From positions 5,495,636 to 5,537,359 of the forward strand of contig NZ_JAHTIK010000001.1 in assembly GCF_025655475.1 (NCBI RefSeq): a stretch of DNA of 41,724 nt. Reading direction: 5' to 3'. Under the pieces are notes generated by a model. It saw nothing but the letters and a program-made list of their open reading frames with translations. It was not told where the DNA came from and searched no databases. Source of the DNA: Kitasatospora sp. DSM 101779. Lineage in GTDB: Bacteria; Actinomycetota; Actinomycetes; Streptomycetales; Streptomycetaceae. A program made the position numbers and the translations under genes. Positions 8,108 to 14,431 of the stretch are shown here, piece by piece. Within the stretch, counting starts at the first letter, position 1, and each line of letters begins with the position of its first letter.

Positions 8108-8566
8108 TCAGCTCGCGGCGGCTACCAGGGTGCGACCGTCATGTGCACGGATGTGGGGAGCCTCGTCTTCGAGCGCGTCGGTGATCCGGACCGCGTACAC
8201 CTCGCCCATCGAGGCGCGCACCTCGTCCGGGGTCAGCCAGTCGACTGCGGTCGACTCCTCGGAGAGCTGCTCTTGGCCGCCCTCGGGCCGGCACCGGAAG
8301 ACCAGGGCGACGATGCCTCGGGTCATGTTCTTGTAGACGCCGGTGAGCCGCTCCACGCGAACCCTGATGCCTGTCTCCTCGAAGACCTCGCGGCAGACAC
8401 CGTCTTCGACGGTCTCGCTGAGTTCGAGCACGCCACCGGGCGGCTCCCACGTGCCGTTGTCCGCACGTCGAATGGCGAGGATTCGGCCGTCCTCGCGGAC
8501 GACAACACCGGCCACCGACACGGAGTGGAGCGGCGTTGACGCTTGAACTGCGGGACTGCTACTCAT
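8108..8566 (-). CDS. pif: Nudix hydrolase, Pif-like transfer immunity factor
   Basis: This 152-residue protein has a complete Nudix box at residues 45-67 (GVLELSE, seven residues, then REVFEETGI), matching GX5EX7REUXEEXGU, so it should bind metal and hydrolyse a nucleoside-diphosphate-linked substrate. In pSAM2 the gene beside the KorSA repressor, pif, codes for a Nudix protein in the donor/recipient that blocks redundant transfer between element-bearing cells; position and family fit here. It is transcribed away from korSA, 30 bp apart. A TATTCT box (8579-8574) lies 7 nt before the ATG and no ribosome site is visible, so the mRNA may be leaderless. A KorSA-type palindrome covers the start codon, so it is probably repressed with the transfer genes. 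Confidence 0.88.
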   Translation of the reverse strand: MSSSPAVQASTPLHSVSVAGVVVREDGRILAIRRADNGTWEPPGGVLELSETVEDGVCREVFEETGIRVRVERLTGVYKNMTRGIVALVFRCRPEGGQEQLSEESTAVDWLTPDEVRASMGEVYAVRITDALEDEAPHIRAHDGRTLVAAAS

Positions 8567-8576
8567 GTACAGGAGA
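8561..8576. promoter_or_regulatory. Putative KorSA operator O1 (pif/korSA divergent region)
   Basis: ACTCATGTACAGGAGA overlaps the pif start codon and lies about 20 bp before korSA. It matches the two copies after korSA at 14-15 of 16 positions. Binding by the GntR protein encoded next to it is inferred from location and the dyad. Confidence 0.7.
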
Positions 8577-8596
8577 ATAGGAGCACCCTAAGGACT

Positions 8597-9376
8597 ATGG
8601 CGAGCGGCGAAGCGGCCTCGACGGCCAAAGCGAAGTATTTGCAGATCGCGGATGACCTGGCCGCGCAGATCCGTTCGGGAGTCCTGGCCCCCGGGGCGGC
8701 CGTTCCGAGTGAGTCCGAGCTGATGGAGCGCTACGGGGTGGCGTCCGGCACCGTTCGGAAGGCCGTTGCCGAGCTGCGGACGACCCAGCTGATCGAGACC
8801 CACCACGGGCGAGGGTCCTTCGTTCGCTCTCGGCCCCCGGTGCAGCGCAAGTCCTCGGATCGCTTCCGCCGGGCTCACCGGCTGGCCGGCAAGGCTGCCT
8901 ACCTGGCTGAGGCCGAGCAGTCCGGCGGTACCCCGTCGGTGAATGTCCTTTTCGTCGGTCCGGTGGAGGCTCCGGAGGAGATCGCGGAGCGCCTGGCGGT
9001 CCCGGCCGGCACGAAGGTGCTCGCTCGGAAGCGGCGCTACTTCCGCGACGGCACGCCCACCGAGGAAGCCACCTCCTACCTGCCGTGGGACGTGGTGAAG
9101 GACATCCCGGAGATGTTCGCCGAGAACCCTGGGGGCGGTGGGATCTATGCCCGCCTGGAGGAGCACGGTCACTCTCTCGCCGAGTTCACCGAGACGGTTC
9201 GGGCCCGGCTCGCTACCAAGGCGGAGACCTCGGCGCTGGCGCTGAGCCCCGGCTCGCCGGTCATCCATCTGGTGCGGAACGCCACGACGGCGGCCGGTCG
9301 TGTGGTTGAGGTCTGTGACACCGTGATGGCGGCTGACCAGTTCGTTCTCGACTACAGGTTCGCCGCGCGCGATTGA
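8597..9376 (+). CDS. korSA: GntR/HutC-type repressor, KorSA-like
   Basis: This 259-residue regulator has an N-terminal winged helix (about 12-77) with the GntR signature YLQIADDLAAQIRSGVLAPG and VPSESELMERYGVASGTVRK, followed by a UTRA ligand-binding domain (about 95-255) as in the HutC subfamily. The ATG at 8597 is preceded by AAGGA; an upstream in-frame codon at 8543 would run back through the operator and pif start, so it was not used. In pSAM2, KorSA represses its own gene and the activator of excision and transfer; this gene has the same place between pif and the transfer operon. Three matching palindromes flank it (8561, 9428, 9465), which suggests autoregulation and control of the genes on both sides. 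The effector bound by UTRA is unknown. Confidence 0.93.
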   Translation: MASGEAASTAKAKYLQIADDLAAQIRSGVLAPGAAVPSESELMERYGVASGTVRKAVAELRTTQLIETHHGRGSFVRSRPPVQRKSSDRFRRAHRLAGKAAYLAEAEQSGGTPSVNVLFVGPVEAPEEIAERLAVPAGTKVLARKRRYFRDGTPTEEATSYLPWDVVKDIPEMFAENPGGGGIYARLEEHGHSLAEFTETVRARLATKAETSALALSPGSPVIHLVRNATTAAGRVVEVCDTVMAADQFVLDYRFAARD

Positions 9377-9427
9377 CGGACGATCAACTTCCGCAACCCG
9401 CTGCAGGATTCTTCCCGCAGCGGGTTG

Positions 9428-9443
9428 ACTCATGTACAGGAGT
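9428..9443. promoter_or_regulatory. Putative KorSA operator O2
   Basis: ACTCATGTACAGGAGT, near-perfect palindrome, starting 52 bp after the korSA stop. It overlaps a TTGACT hexamer (9425-9430) that looks like a -35 element for the transfer operon, so a bound repressor would block RNA polymerase. Confidence 0.75.
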
Positions 9444-9464
9444 CAGGCACTCTTCTATTCATCA

Positions 9465-9480
9465 ACTCATGTACATGAGT
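9465..9480. promoter_or_regulatory. Putative KorSA operator O3, perfect palindrome
   Basis: ACTCATGTACATGAGT is a perfect 16-bp palindrome, 37 bp (about 3.5 helical turns) from O2 measured start to start and 35 bp before the next gene's ATG. It is the best-formed of the three copies and defines the likely consensus. Confidence 0.8.
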
Positions 9481-9515
9481 GCATGAGATCGCCTCTTCTA
9501 GAGGAGAGTTGCCGC

Positions 9516-9863
9516 ATGGCTACGTTCAAGATCGACACTTCGACGGCCGTGGTTTTCGTGGTCGTCCCGCCGGCGCCGAAGGTCGTGAACAAGCAGACCG
9601 GTGAGATCGCGATCGACCGGGAGACCGGTGCGCGGATGTTGACGGTGGGCCTGACCATCGCGGACGACGGTGAGGCGAGCCTCTACACGGTGTCGGTGCC
9701 GGAGACCGGGATCAGCGAGGGTCTGACGGTGGGCACGGTGGTCGCGGTGACCGGGCTGAAGGCGCGGGACTGGGAGAACGAGTTCAACGGTCAGAAGCGG
9801 CACGGCATCTCCTTCCGCGCGACGGCGATCACCTCGCTCGTCCCGGCGCCGGCCCGGGGCTGA
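9516..9863 (+). CDS. SCO3933-family putative regulatory protein
   Basis: A 115-residue beta-rich protein beginning MATFKIDTSTAVVFVVVPPA, with a good GAGGAGA ribosome site. Proteins of this type are found between the GntR repressor and the FtsK-like transfer gene in many AICEs and are named after SCO3933 of Streptomyces coelicolor; a regulatory role has been proposed. The pattern of short strands (LTVGLTI, ASLYTVSVPE, TVVAVTGLKARDWE, GISFRATAIT) could be an OB-like fold, which is a guess from the sequence. It is the first gene after operators O2 and O3 and ends 5 nt before the tra gene, so it heads the transfer operon. Confidence 0.85.
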   Translation: MATFKIDTSTAVVFVVVPPAPKVVNKQTGEIAIDRETGARMLTVGLTIADDGEASLYTVSVPETGISEGLTVGTVVAVTGLKARDWENEFNGQKRHGISFRATAITSLVPAPARG

Positions 9864-9868
9864 TCACC

Positions 9869-11263
9869 ATGTCCGAGCTGCTGACGCTCGCCGAGCTGGC
9901 CGCCCCCGCGGCGGCCCTCGCCGGGGGAGCGGCGTACGCCCGGGTCAAGGCGCCGGCGCTGTTCTGGGCGGCGGTTGGTCTGCCGGTCGCGGCGGTGCGG
10001 TTCTCCGCCACCTACGGCAGCACGATGGACGCCTGCGGGCTGACGGTGGAGCCGTCCCGGCTGCGGGTCCTGCTGATGCGGGCGACCACCCGCCGGGAGA
10101 TTCGACCGGTCCCGCCGCGGATCCTGATGGTCCGGCCGACCTCGACCGGCCTGCGGGTTCGGCTGCGGCTGGCCCCGGGGCAGGAACCGGCGGACGTCCA
10201 GGCGTCGGCCGAACGCCTGCGGCACGCCTGGGGCGTGCACTCCGTCCACGTGGCGGTGCTCAAGCCCGGTGTGGTGGAGCTGCGGATGACCGGCTTCGAC
10301 GTGCTCCGCACCGTGCGGATGCCGCGCCGCCTGCCGGCCGGTGACCTGGTGGTGCCGGTGGCGCTGCGAGAGGACGGGACGGCGTTCGTCCGGGACTACC
10401 GGGCGGTGCCGCACGGCCTGAACCTCGGCGCCACCCTGTCGGGCAAGTCGGTGTTCATGCGGAACCTGATCGCCGGTCTCGCCCGGCGGCCGGTCGCCCT
10501 GGCGGGGATCGACTGCAAGCGCGGTGTCGAGCAGGCGCCGTTCGCCCCGCGGCTGTCCGCGTTGGCCACCGACCCGGAGCAGGCATCCGCGCTGCTGGAT
10601 GCGCTGGTCGGCGAGATGGAGGACCGCTACGAGCTGATCCGCCGCCAGCAGGGCATCCCCGGTTCGGTGCCAGTGGAGGACATCACCTCGGACATCTGGG
10701 GTCTGCCCGCCGAGCTGCGGCCGGTGCCGCTGGTCCTGCTGGTGGACGAGGTCGCCGAGCTGTTCCTCGTCGCCACCCGCAGGGAAGAAGAGCGGCACGA
10801 CCACATGGTCACCCAACTGATCCGCCTCGCGCAGATCGGCCGCGCGGCCGGCATGTTCCTGGAGGTCTGCGGGCAGCGGTTCGGCTCCGAGCTGGGCAAG
10901 GGCGCCACCATGCTCCGTGCCCAGCTCACCGGCCGGGTCGTCCACCGGGTGAACGACCGGCAGACCGCCGACATGGGACTCGGCGACATCTCACCCGATG
11001 CCGTCCTCGCCTCGACGCAGATCGCCCCCGAGACCCCGGGCCTGGCCGTCGCCGGCGACACCTCCGGCGGCTGGTCCCGCATCCGCACCCCCGACCTGTC
11101 GCTGGCCGACGCGGCCCGGATCTGCCGCGAGCACGCCCACCTGGTCCCCGACCTGCCCGCCCTCGCCGCCTTCCGCCCCGCGATCCCGGCCCCGCAGACC
11201 GTGGTGGTCCCGCCGAAGCCCGCGGCGCCGCCCCGGCTCGTCCCGAAGCCAGCCACCGACTAA
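9869..11263 (+). CDS. traB: FtsK/SpoIIIE-type conjugal DNA translocase (TraB/TraSA)
   Basis: A 464-residue hexameric-type ATPase. A hydrophobic N-terminal stretch (about 10-45) should place it at the membrane, Walker A is GATLSGKS at 187-194 and Walker B is VPLVLLVDEVAELF at 286-299. The later segments MFLEVCGQRFGSELGKGATM and the RV.DRQ.ADMGLGD block are typical of the Streptomyces transfer protein family. These proteins alone move double-stranded plasmid DNA from donor to recipient hyphae. The C-terminus ends in a Pro/Ala-rich tail (about 435-464); the winged helix that reads clt repeats in some TraB proteins is not obvious here. It follows the SCO3933-family gene by 5 nt, in the operon expected to be repressed by KorSA. 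Confidence 0.95.
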   Translation: MSELLTLAELAAPAAALAGGAAYARVKAPALFWAAVGLPVAAVRFSATYGSTMDACGLTVEPSRLRVLLMRATTRREIRPVPPRILMVRPTSTGLRVRLRLAPGQEPADVQASAERLRHAWGVHSVHVAVLKPGVVELRMTGFDVLRTVRMPRRLPAGDLVVPVALREDGTAFVRDYRAVPHGLNLGATLSGKSVFMRNLIAGLARRPVALAGIDCKRGVEQAPFAPRLSALATDPEQASALLDALVGEMEDRYELIRRQQGIPGSVPVEDITSDIWGLPAELRPVPLVLLVDEVAELFLVATRREEERHDHMVTQLIRLAQIGRAAGMFLEVCGQRFGSELGKGATMLRAQLTGRVVHRVNDRQTADMGLGDISPDAVLASTQIAPETPGLAVAGDTSGGWSRIRTPDLSLADAARICREHAHLVPDLPALAAFRPAIPAPQTVVVPPKPAAPPRLVPKPATD

Positions 11264-11303
11264 CACCCCCTGCCCACCGGTCGGCGCGACCGCCCCGCGC
11301 CAG

Positions 11304-11327
11304 GTCCCTACCCCGCCATGCCCGAAC
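11304..11327 (+). repeat. 24-nt intergenic repeat, copy 1
   Basis: A 24-nt sequence ending in CCGCCATGCCCGAAC is found again exactly at 11558-11581; weaker similarity extends about 25 nt upstream with one indel, including a small hairpin (CGGTCG/CGACCG at about 11278-11292). Each copy lies shortly before a small gene and contains an ATG. Here the ATG is out of frame with the gene at 11343. Confidence 0.8.
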
Positions 11328-11342
11328 CCGGAAGGAACGGTC

Positions 11343-11516
11343 ATGCCCGCCAGGAAGACCAGCACCAAGCAGGCCCCGCCCCCGTGCCCCGGCTGCGCCG
11401 GTGAGGGCTGGGTCCGCGAGACCCACACCGTCGGCCGGGGCAAGAAGTCCCGCCCTGCCGGCGAGGTCGAGGTCCTGTGCCCCACCTGCCTCGGCACCGG
11501 CACCGCCGCCCAGTAG
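11343..11516 (+). CDS. Tiny zinc-ribbon protein with two DnaJ-type CxxCxGxG motifs
   Basis: A 57-residue protein preceded by GGAAGGAA. It has CPGCAGEG (Cys15, Cys18) and CPTCLGTG (Cys46, Cys49), two half-sites like those in the DnaJ zinc finger, enough to bind one zinc ion. A Lys/Arg-rich stretch lies between them. Such mini zinc proteins recur in the spread clusters of AICEs and Streptomyces plasmids, and their role is unknown. A second protein with the same motif pair is encoded at 14243. It lies 79 nt after traB, presumably in the same transcript. Confidence 0.82.
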   Translation: MPARKTSTKQAPPPCPGCAGEGWVRETHTVGRGKKSRPAGEVEVLCPTCLGTGTAAQ

Positions 11517-11557
11517 CACCGCAACCCCGTCGGGCGGCGCGGCCGTTCCCACGTCAC

Positions 11558-11581
11558 GTCCCTACCCCGCCATGCCCGAAC
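11558..11581 (+). repeat. 24-nt intergenic repeat, copy 2 with a mini-ORF
   Basis: Identical to 11304-11327. The ATG inside this copy opens a five-codon frame (MPEQP) whose stop overlaps an ATG at 11586, so translation of the mini-ORF could be coupled to the next gene. Confidence 0.8.
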
Positions 11582-11600
11582 AGCCATGAGAGGACCGCCA

Positions 11601-12464
11601 ATGTCCGGCTCCATCTCCTTCAACTTCGACGGGTCGTCCTGGGTGAAGTGCCACGCCTACGGACAGCAGCGGACCCCGATCCTGTCCGTCGCCTGCGGCG
11701 GCCTCAGGCTCTCCATCGCGGGAGACGACCGCGCCTCGGTTGCCGATCAGCTCGCCTTCGCCCGAGAGCTGGCCGCCGAAACCGCCGCCTACCTCACCGC
11801 GATGGAGGCCTTCGCCTCCCCGTCCACGACCACGGACTACCCGTCCCGTCCACCTACCAACCACGAAGGGAGAACGGACCATGCGACTGCCACGCCCGGA
11901 CGCCGTCCTGATCCAGGCCGCCATCGCCGGCGCCCTGTCCTTCGCCCACCTCCACGACATCGCCGAAGCCGCCGGACAGCACGACTGGAAGGCCTGGGCC
12001 TACCCGGTCTCCGTCGACCTGCTCCTCGTCGCCGCCTGGCGCCGGATGCGCACCCTTCGCGCCGCCGGCCGCCCGGCGGGCTCGGCCTGGACCTGGTTCG
12101 GCATCGCCCTGGCCGCCTCGCTCGGCGCGAACGTCGCCACCGCCGGACTCCTCGACCTGGTCCACGTCCCCGCGTGGCTTCGCATCCTCGTCGCCGGGTG
12201 GCCCGCGCTCGCCTTCTTCGGCGGCACCCTCCTCGCCCACAGCCCCACCCCGCACGCCAAACCGGACGCCCCGGCCATCGACGCCGATCCCGAACTCCCG
12301 ATCTACGAAGCCGAACCGGCGCCGCCTGCAGCTCCGGTCGAGCCCGCGCCCGAAGCCGTCACCGTGCCCGAGCCGCTGCCCGCTCTGCCGCCTACCCCGG
12401 CACCTGCACCGCCGCTGGCCGTGCCGGCCGCGCTGGTCGACCACGCCCGCAAGGTCGCCGATGA
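11601..12464 (+). CDS. AICE hypothetical protein whose frame runs into the next gene
   Basis: From an ATG at 11601 with a GAGAGGA ribosome site, the first 80 or so codons (MSGSISFNFDGSSWVKCHAY to about 11850) look like a real small protein, of a type common in AICEs: a beta-rich start, then a helix (SVADQLAFARELAAETAAYL). After that no stop appears until 12462-12464, and the remaining residues are Arg/Pro-rich readings of the spdB-like gene in another frame. The likely functional part is therefore about 11601-11870, with its stop codon lost or never present. An ATG at 11586 is an alternative start. Function unknown; the gene sits between a mini zinc protein and the spdB-like gene. Confidence 0.5.
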   Translation: MSGSISFNFDGSSWVKCHAYGQQRTPILSVACGGLRLSIAGDDRASVADQLAFARELAAETAAYLTAMEAFASPSTTTDYPSRPPTNHEGRTDHATATPGRRPDPGRHRRRPVLRPPPRHRRSRRTARLEGLGLPGLRRPAPRRRLAPDAHPSRRRPPGGLGLDLVRHRPGRLARRERRHRRTPRPGPRPRVASHPRRRVARARLLRRHPPRPQPHPARQTGRPGHRRRSRTPDLRSRTGAACSSGRARARSRHRARAAARSAAYPGTCTAAGRAGRAGRPRPQGRR

Positions 12465-12567
12465 CCACCGCGCCCGCACCGGCGAGCCGATCGACACCGA
12501 CACCCTCCGCGCCCGGCTCGGCGTCCCGCCGCACTTCGCCGACGCCATCGCCGCCCAACTCGCCTGA
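11881..12567 (+). CDS. spdB: SpdB-like spread membrane protein (DUF2637)
   Basis: A 228-residue protein with four probable membrane helices (about 8-28, 38-54, 70-90 and 98-119), then a long Pro/Ala/Glu-rich linker (about 122-190) and a small helical C-terminal domain (about 193-228) with an HTH-like end. This is the layout of DUF2637 proteins, named SpdB in Streptomyces elements, which help spread the element from septum to septum inside the recipient mycelium after transfer. The ATG at 11881 follows AAGGGAGAA. It lies inside the run-on frame of the preceding ORF and is followed after 14 nt by the next spread gene. Confidence 0.88.
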   Translation: MRLPRPDAVLIQAAIAGALSFAHLHDIAEAAGQHDWKAWAYPVSVDLLLVAAWRRMRTLRAAGRPAGSAWTWFGIALAASLGANVATAGLLDLVHVPAWLRILVAGWPALAFFGGTLLAHSPTPHAKPDAPAIDADPELPIYEAEPAPPAAPVEPAPEAVTVPEPLPALPPTPAPAPPLAVPAALVDHARKVADDHRARTGEPIDTDTLRARLGVPPHFADAIAAQLA

Positions 12568-12581
12568 CAGGAGAACCCGTC

Positions 12582-12773
12582 ATGCCTCGCCCGATCCGCC
12601 CCCGCAACGTGATCCGCATCGGCCCGGTGCAGGTCGCCACCTACTACGACGGCCGCGGCCGCGAGAAGCACACCGCCGCCTGCACCGCCCCGCGCTGCGG
12701 CTTCTCCGCCGACTACGACTCCCGCGCCGCCGCCGAGATCGCCGCCCGCACCCACCACTGCCCCGTCCGCTGA
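12582..12773 (+). CDS. Mobile element transfer protein (small zinc-ribbon, Spd cluster)
   Basis: A 63-residue basic protein starting MPRPIRPRNVIRIGPVQVAT, with a GACAGGAGA ribosome site. Cys34 and Cys39 (ACTAPRCGF) together with His58/His59 and Cys60 near the end could bind zinc. Closely similar small proteins are annotated as mobile element transfer protein in many Streptomyces AICEs and sit next to spdB, as here. Its molecular action is not known; a role in intramycelial spread is inferred from position. Confidence 0.85.
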   Translation: MPRPIRPRNVIRIGPVQVATYYDGRGREKHTAACTAPRCGFSADYDSRAAAEIAARTHHCPVR

Positions 12774-12788
12774 CAGGAGACACCCACC

Positions 12789-12977
12789 GTGAACGTCACC
12801 CTGCCCCTGGTCGTCGTCCTCGGCGCCCTCGCCTGGACCGCCGTCAAGCTCCTCGGCATCCGCATGTGGGTCGCCGCCCTGATCGCCCTCTTCGGCTTCT
12901 ACGTCGCCGGAACCTTCCTCGCCCCGGCCATCGACCAGACCACCCGCTCCGGCGTCACCGCCGTCACCGGCAAGTAG
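12789..12977 (+). CDS. Small membrane protein of the spread cluster
   Basis: A 62-residue protein with a GTG start 15 nt after the previous gene and an ACAGGAGA ribosome site. Two hydrophobic segments, about 4-22 (LPLVVVLGALAWTAVKLLG) and 26-46 (WVAALIALFGFYVAGTFLA), make it almost wholly membrane-embedded. Tiny hydrophobic Spd proteins of this kind occur beside spdB in AICEs and conjugative plasmids of Streptomyces; pore formation or membrane tethering has been suggested for the group. No motif identifies it further. Confidence 0.82.
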   Translation: MNVTLPLVVVLGALAWTAVKLLGIRMWVAALIALFGFYVAGTFLAPAIDQTTRSGVTAVTGK

Positions 12978-12987
12978 CGGGCCCGCC

Positions 12988-13524
12988 ATGACCGCCGCTC
13001 TCCTGCTACCCGCCCCGCTTGCCCTCACCCCGGAGGTCACCGCCCTCGTCGCCGAGATCGAGACCTACCTCGCTACCCTCCCCGCCGCCGCCCAGTTGGC
13101 CGTCCCGTACGTCTGCCCCCTCGGTGCCACCCTCCGGCCCTGGAACGCCGGATACCCGGCCCCGACCGCGACGCTCCTCGACCGGCTCACCCGCCGCCCG
13201 GCCCGGCCCGTGCCGGTGACCATCGCCGACCACCTGCAGCTCGCCTCCCGGTACATGACCGCGTTCGGCTGGACCCAGGGCCGCCTGTGGGACGAGACCG
13301 GCCGGGTCTGCCTCCTCGGCGCCCAGGCCGCCGTCCTCGCCCACGGCTACGGCACCCCCACCACCGTCCTCCGCGGCCGGGTCCAGCTGATGGAAGTCCT
13401 CCACGCCACCGGACGACCCCACGCCTCCCCGGACCGATTCAACGACGCGCCCGGCACCCGCCAGGCCGACGTGCACCACCTGCTCGACCGGGCGTCCGCC
13501 CGCGCACTGTCCCTCGGCATCTGA
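12988..13524 (+). CDS. AICE hypothetical protein (DUF6197-like)
   Basis: A 178-residue protein, 10 nt after the small membrane gene. It has an alpha-helical start, a Trp/Arg segment (TAFGWTQGRLWDETGRVCLL) and a conserved-looking centre (GAQAAVLAHGYGT). The pattern resembles DUF6197 proteins that are frequent in streptomycete mobile elements; that name is from memory of the family and not certain. No membrane helix or catalytic motif is seen. It is the last gene before the first copy of the duplicated stem-loop at 13531. Confidence 0.8.
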   Translation: MTAALLLPAPLALTPEVTALVAEIETYLATLPAAAQLAVPYVCPLGATLRPWNAGYPAPTATLLDRLTRRPARPVPVTIADHLQLASRYMTAFGWTQGRLWDETGRVCLLGAQAAVLAHGYGTPTTVLRGRVQLMEVLHATGRPHASPDRFNDAPGTRQADVHHLLDRASARALSLGI

Positions 13525-13530
13525 CCGGGC

Positions 13531-13568
13531 CTCGGGGCGACAAAGCCGCCAAGCATCCCGCCCCGCGG
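13531..13568 (+). repeat. Duplicated intergenic stem-loop, copy 1
   Basis: A 38-nt sequence repeated at 14159-14196 with 34 matches, including 25 identical bases in a row. Here CGGGGCG (13533-13539) pairs perfectly with CGCCCCG (13559-13565) around a loop containing AAAGCCGCCAAGCATCC. It lies between a stop and the next start, 30 nt before the GGDEF gene. It may be a terminator/attenuator or a 5' UTR element. Confidence 0.7.
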
Positions 13569-13598
13569 TTCCGCACCCCTTCGAGAGGAACTGCACCG

Positions 13599-14147
13599 AT
13601 GGACCTCGCCCCGATCCTCGCCGCCGGCGTCCCGCTGCTCGGCTGGACCACCCACGGCACCTGGCTCGCCCGCCGCCTGGCCACCGCCCGCCGCGACCCG
13701 CTGACCGGCCTGCTCACCCGGGACGGCTTCACCACCCGCGCCGAACGCCTCATCCGCAGCCACCCCGACCGGACCACAGTGCTGCTGGTCGACCTGGACG
13801 ACTTCAAGAAGGTCAACGACACCCACGGCCACGCCGCGGGGGACGCCGTCCTCACCGCCACCGCCGAACGGCTCACCGCCTGGTGCGGACCCAATGGCCT
13901 GGCCGCCCGCCTCGGTGGAGACGAGTTCGCCGCCGTCGCCCTCGACTCCGCCGACCGGCTGGAAGCGCTCAGCGCCGCCCTTACAAGGCGAACGTTCGTG
14001 GCCGGCCTGGAGCTGCCGGTCGGGGCCTCGGTCGGCGTCTGCCACCTGGCCAGCCTGCCGGTCCCGTCGCTCACCGACGCGCTGGCCGCCGCGGACCGCG
14101 ACATGTACGCCCACAAGCCCGGCGGCCGGACCTCCCGCCGCCGCTAG
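13599..14147 (+). CDS. GGDEF-domain protein, probable diguanylate cyclase
   Basis: A 182-residue protein with one hydrophobic N-terminal segment (about 3-18) and a nearly complete GGDEF domain (about 32-175). Visible motifs: DPLTGLLTRDGF (33-44), the metal-binding strand VLLVDLDDFKKVNDTHGH (61-78), GDAVL, and an intact GGDEF signature at 106-110. The RxxD inhibitory site normally five residues before GGDEF is absent, so product inhibition is not expected. These enzymes make c-di-GMP from two GTP; in Streptomyces c-di-GMP acts through BldD to hold back sporulation. The start ATG at 13599 has a GAGAGGAA site. It lies between the spread genes and rep, preceded by the duplicated stem-loop. Activity is inferred. 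Confidence 0.9.
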   Translation: MDLAPILAAGVPLLGWTTHGTWLARRLATARRDPLTGLLTRDGFTTRAERLIRSHPDRTTVLLVDLDDFKKVNDTHGHAAGDAVLTATAERLTAWCGPNGLAARLGGDEFAAVALDSADRLEALSAALTRRTFVAGLELPVGASVGVCHLASLPVPSLTDALAAADRDMYAHKPGGRTSRRR

Positions 14148-14158
14148 CAAGACCGGTC

Positions 14159-14196
14159 CCCGGGACGGCAAAGCCGCCAAGCATCCCGCCCCGAGG
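14159..14196 (+). repeat. Duplicated intergenic stem-loop, copy 2
   Basis: Second copy of 13531-13568, 11 nt after the GGDEF stop and 46 nt before the next ATG. The left arm differs at two bases, so the stem has one mismatch, while the loop and right arm are unchanged. Confidence 0.7.
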
Positions 14197-14242
14197 ACCT
14201 CACCCCTCCACGAACCCAAAGCCCACGAAGGAGACCTTCATC

Positions 14243-14428
14243 ATGCCCCAGCACAGCCAGGCCAACGCCCCGATCTGCCCCGCCTGCGACGGCTTCGCCC
14301 GCGCCGCCATCGCCACCGGCACCCGGCACCCGGACGGCACCCGCGTGACGATCGCCGCGGACTGCCGCACCTGCCACGGCACTGGTCACCTCCCCGTGCG
14401 ACGTCCTACCGCCACCGCCCGGGCCTGA
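14243..14428 (+). CDS. Tiny zinc-ribbon protein, second copy of the DnaJ-like motif pair
   Basis: A 61-residue protein with AAGGAGA before its ATG. CPACDGFA (Cys12, Cys15) and CRTCHGTG (Cys41, Cys44) form a four-Cys site like that of the protein encoded at 11343, and both genes follow a duplicated intergenic element, though not the same one. RNA or protein binding is possible, with no direct evidence. Three nucleotides separate it from the next mini gene. Confidence 0.8.
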   Translation: MPQHSQANAPICPACDGFARAAIATGTRHPDGTRVTIAADCRTCHGTGHLPVRRPTATARA

Positions 14429-14431
14429 GAC

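Noticed and set aside
12782..12977. A toxin-antitoxin pair made of the tiny genes at 12582 and 12789
   Set aside because: Both match the size, order and pattern of spread-cluster proteins in AICEs, and no toxin or antitoxin motif is visible.
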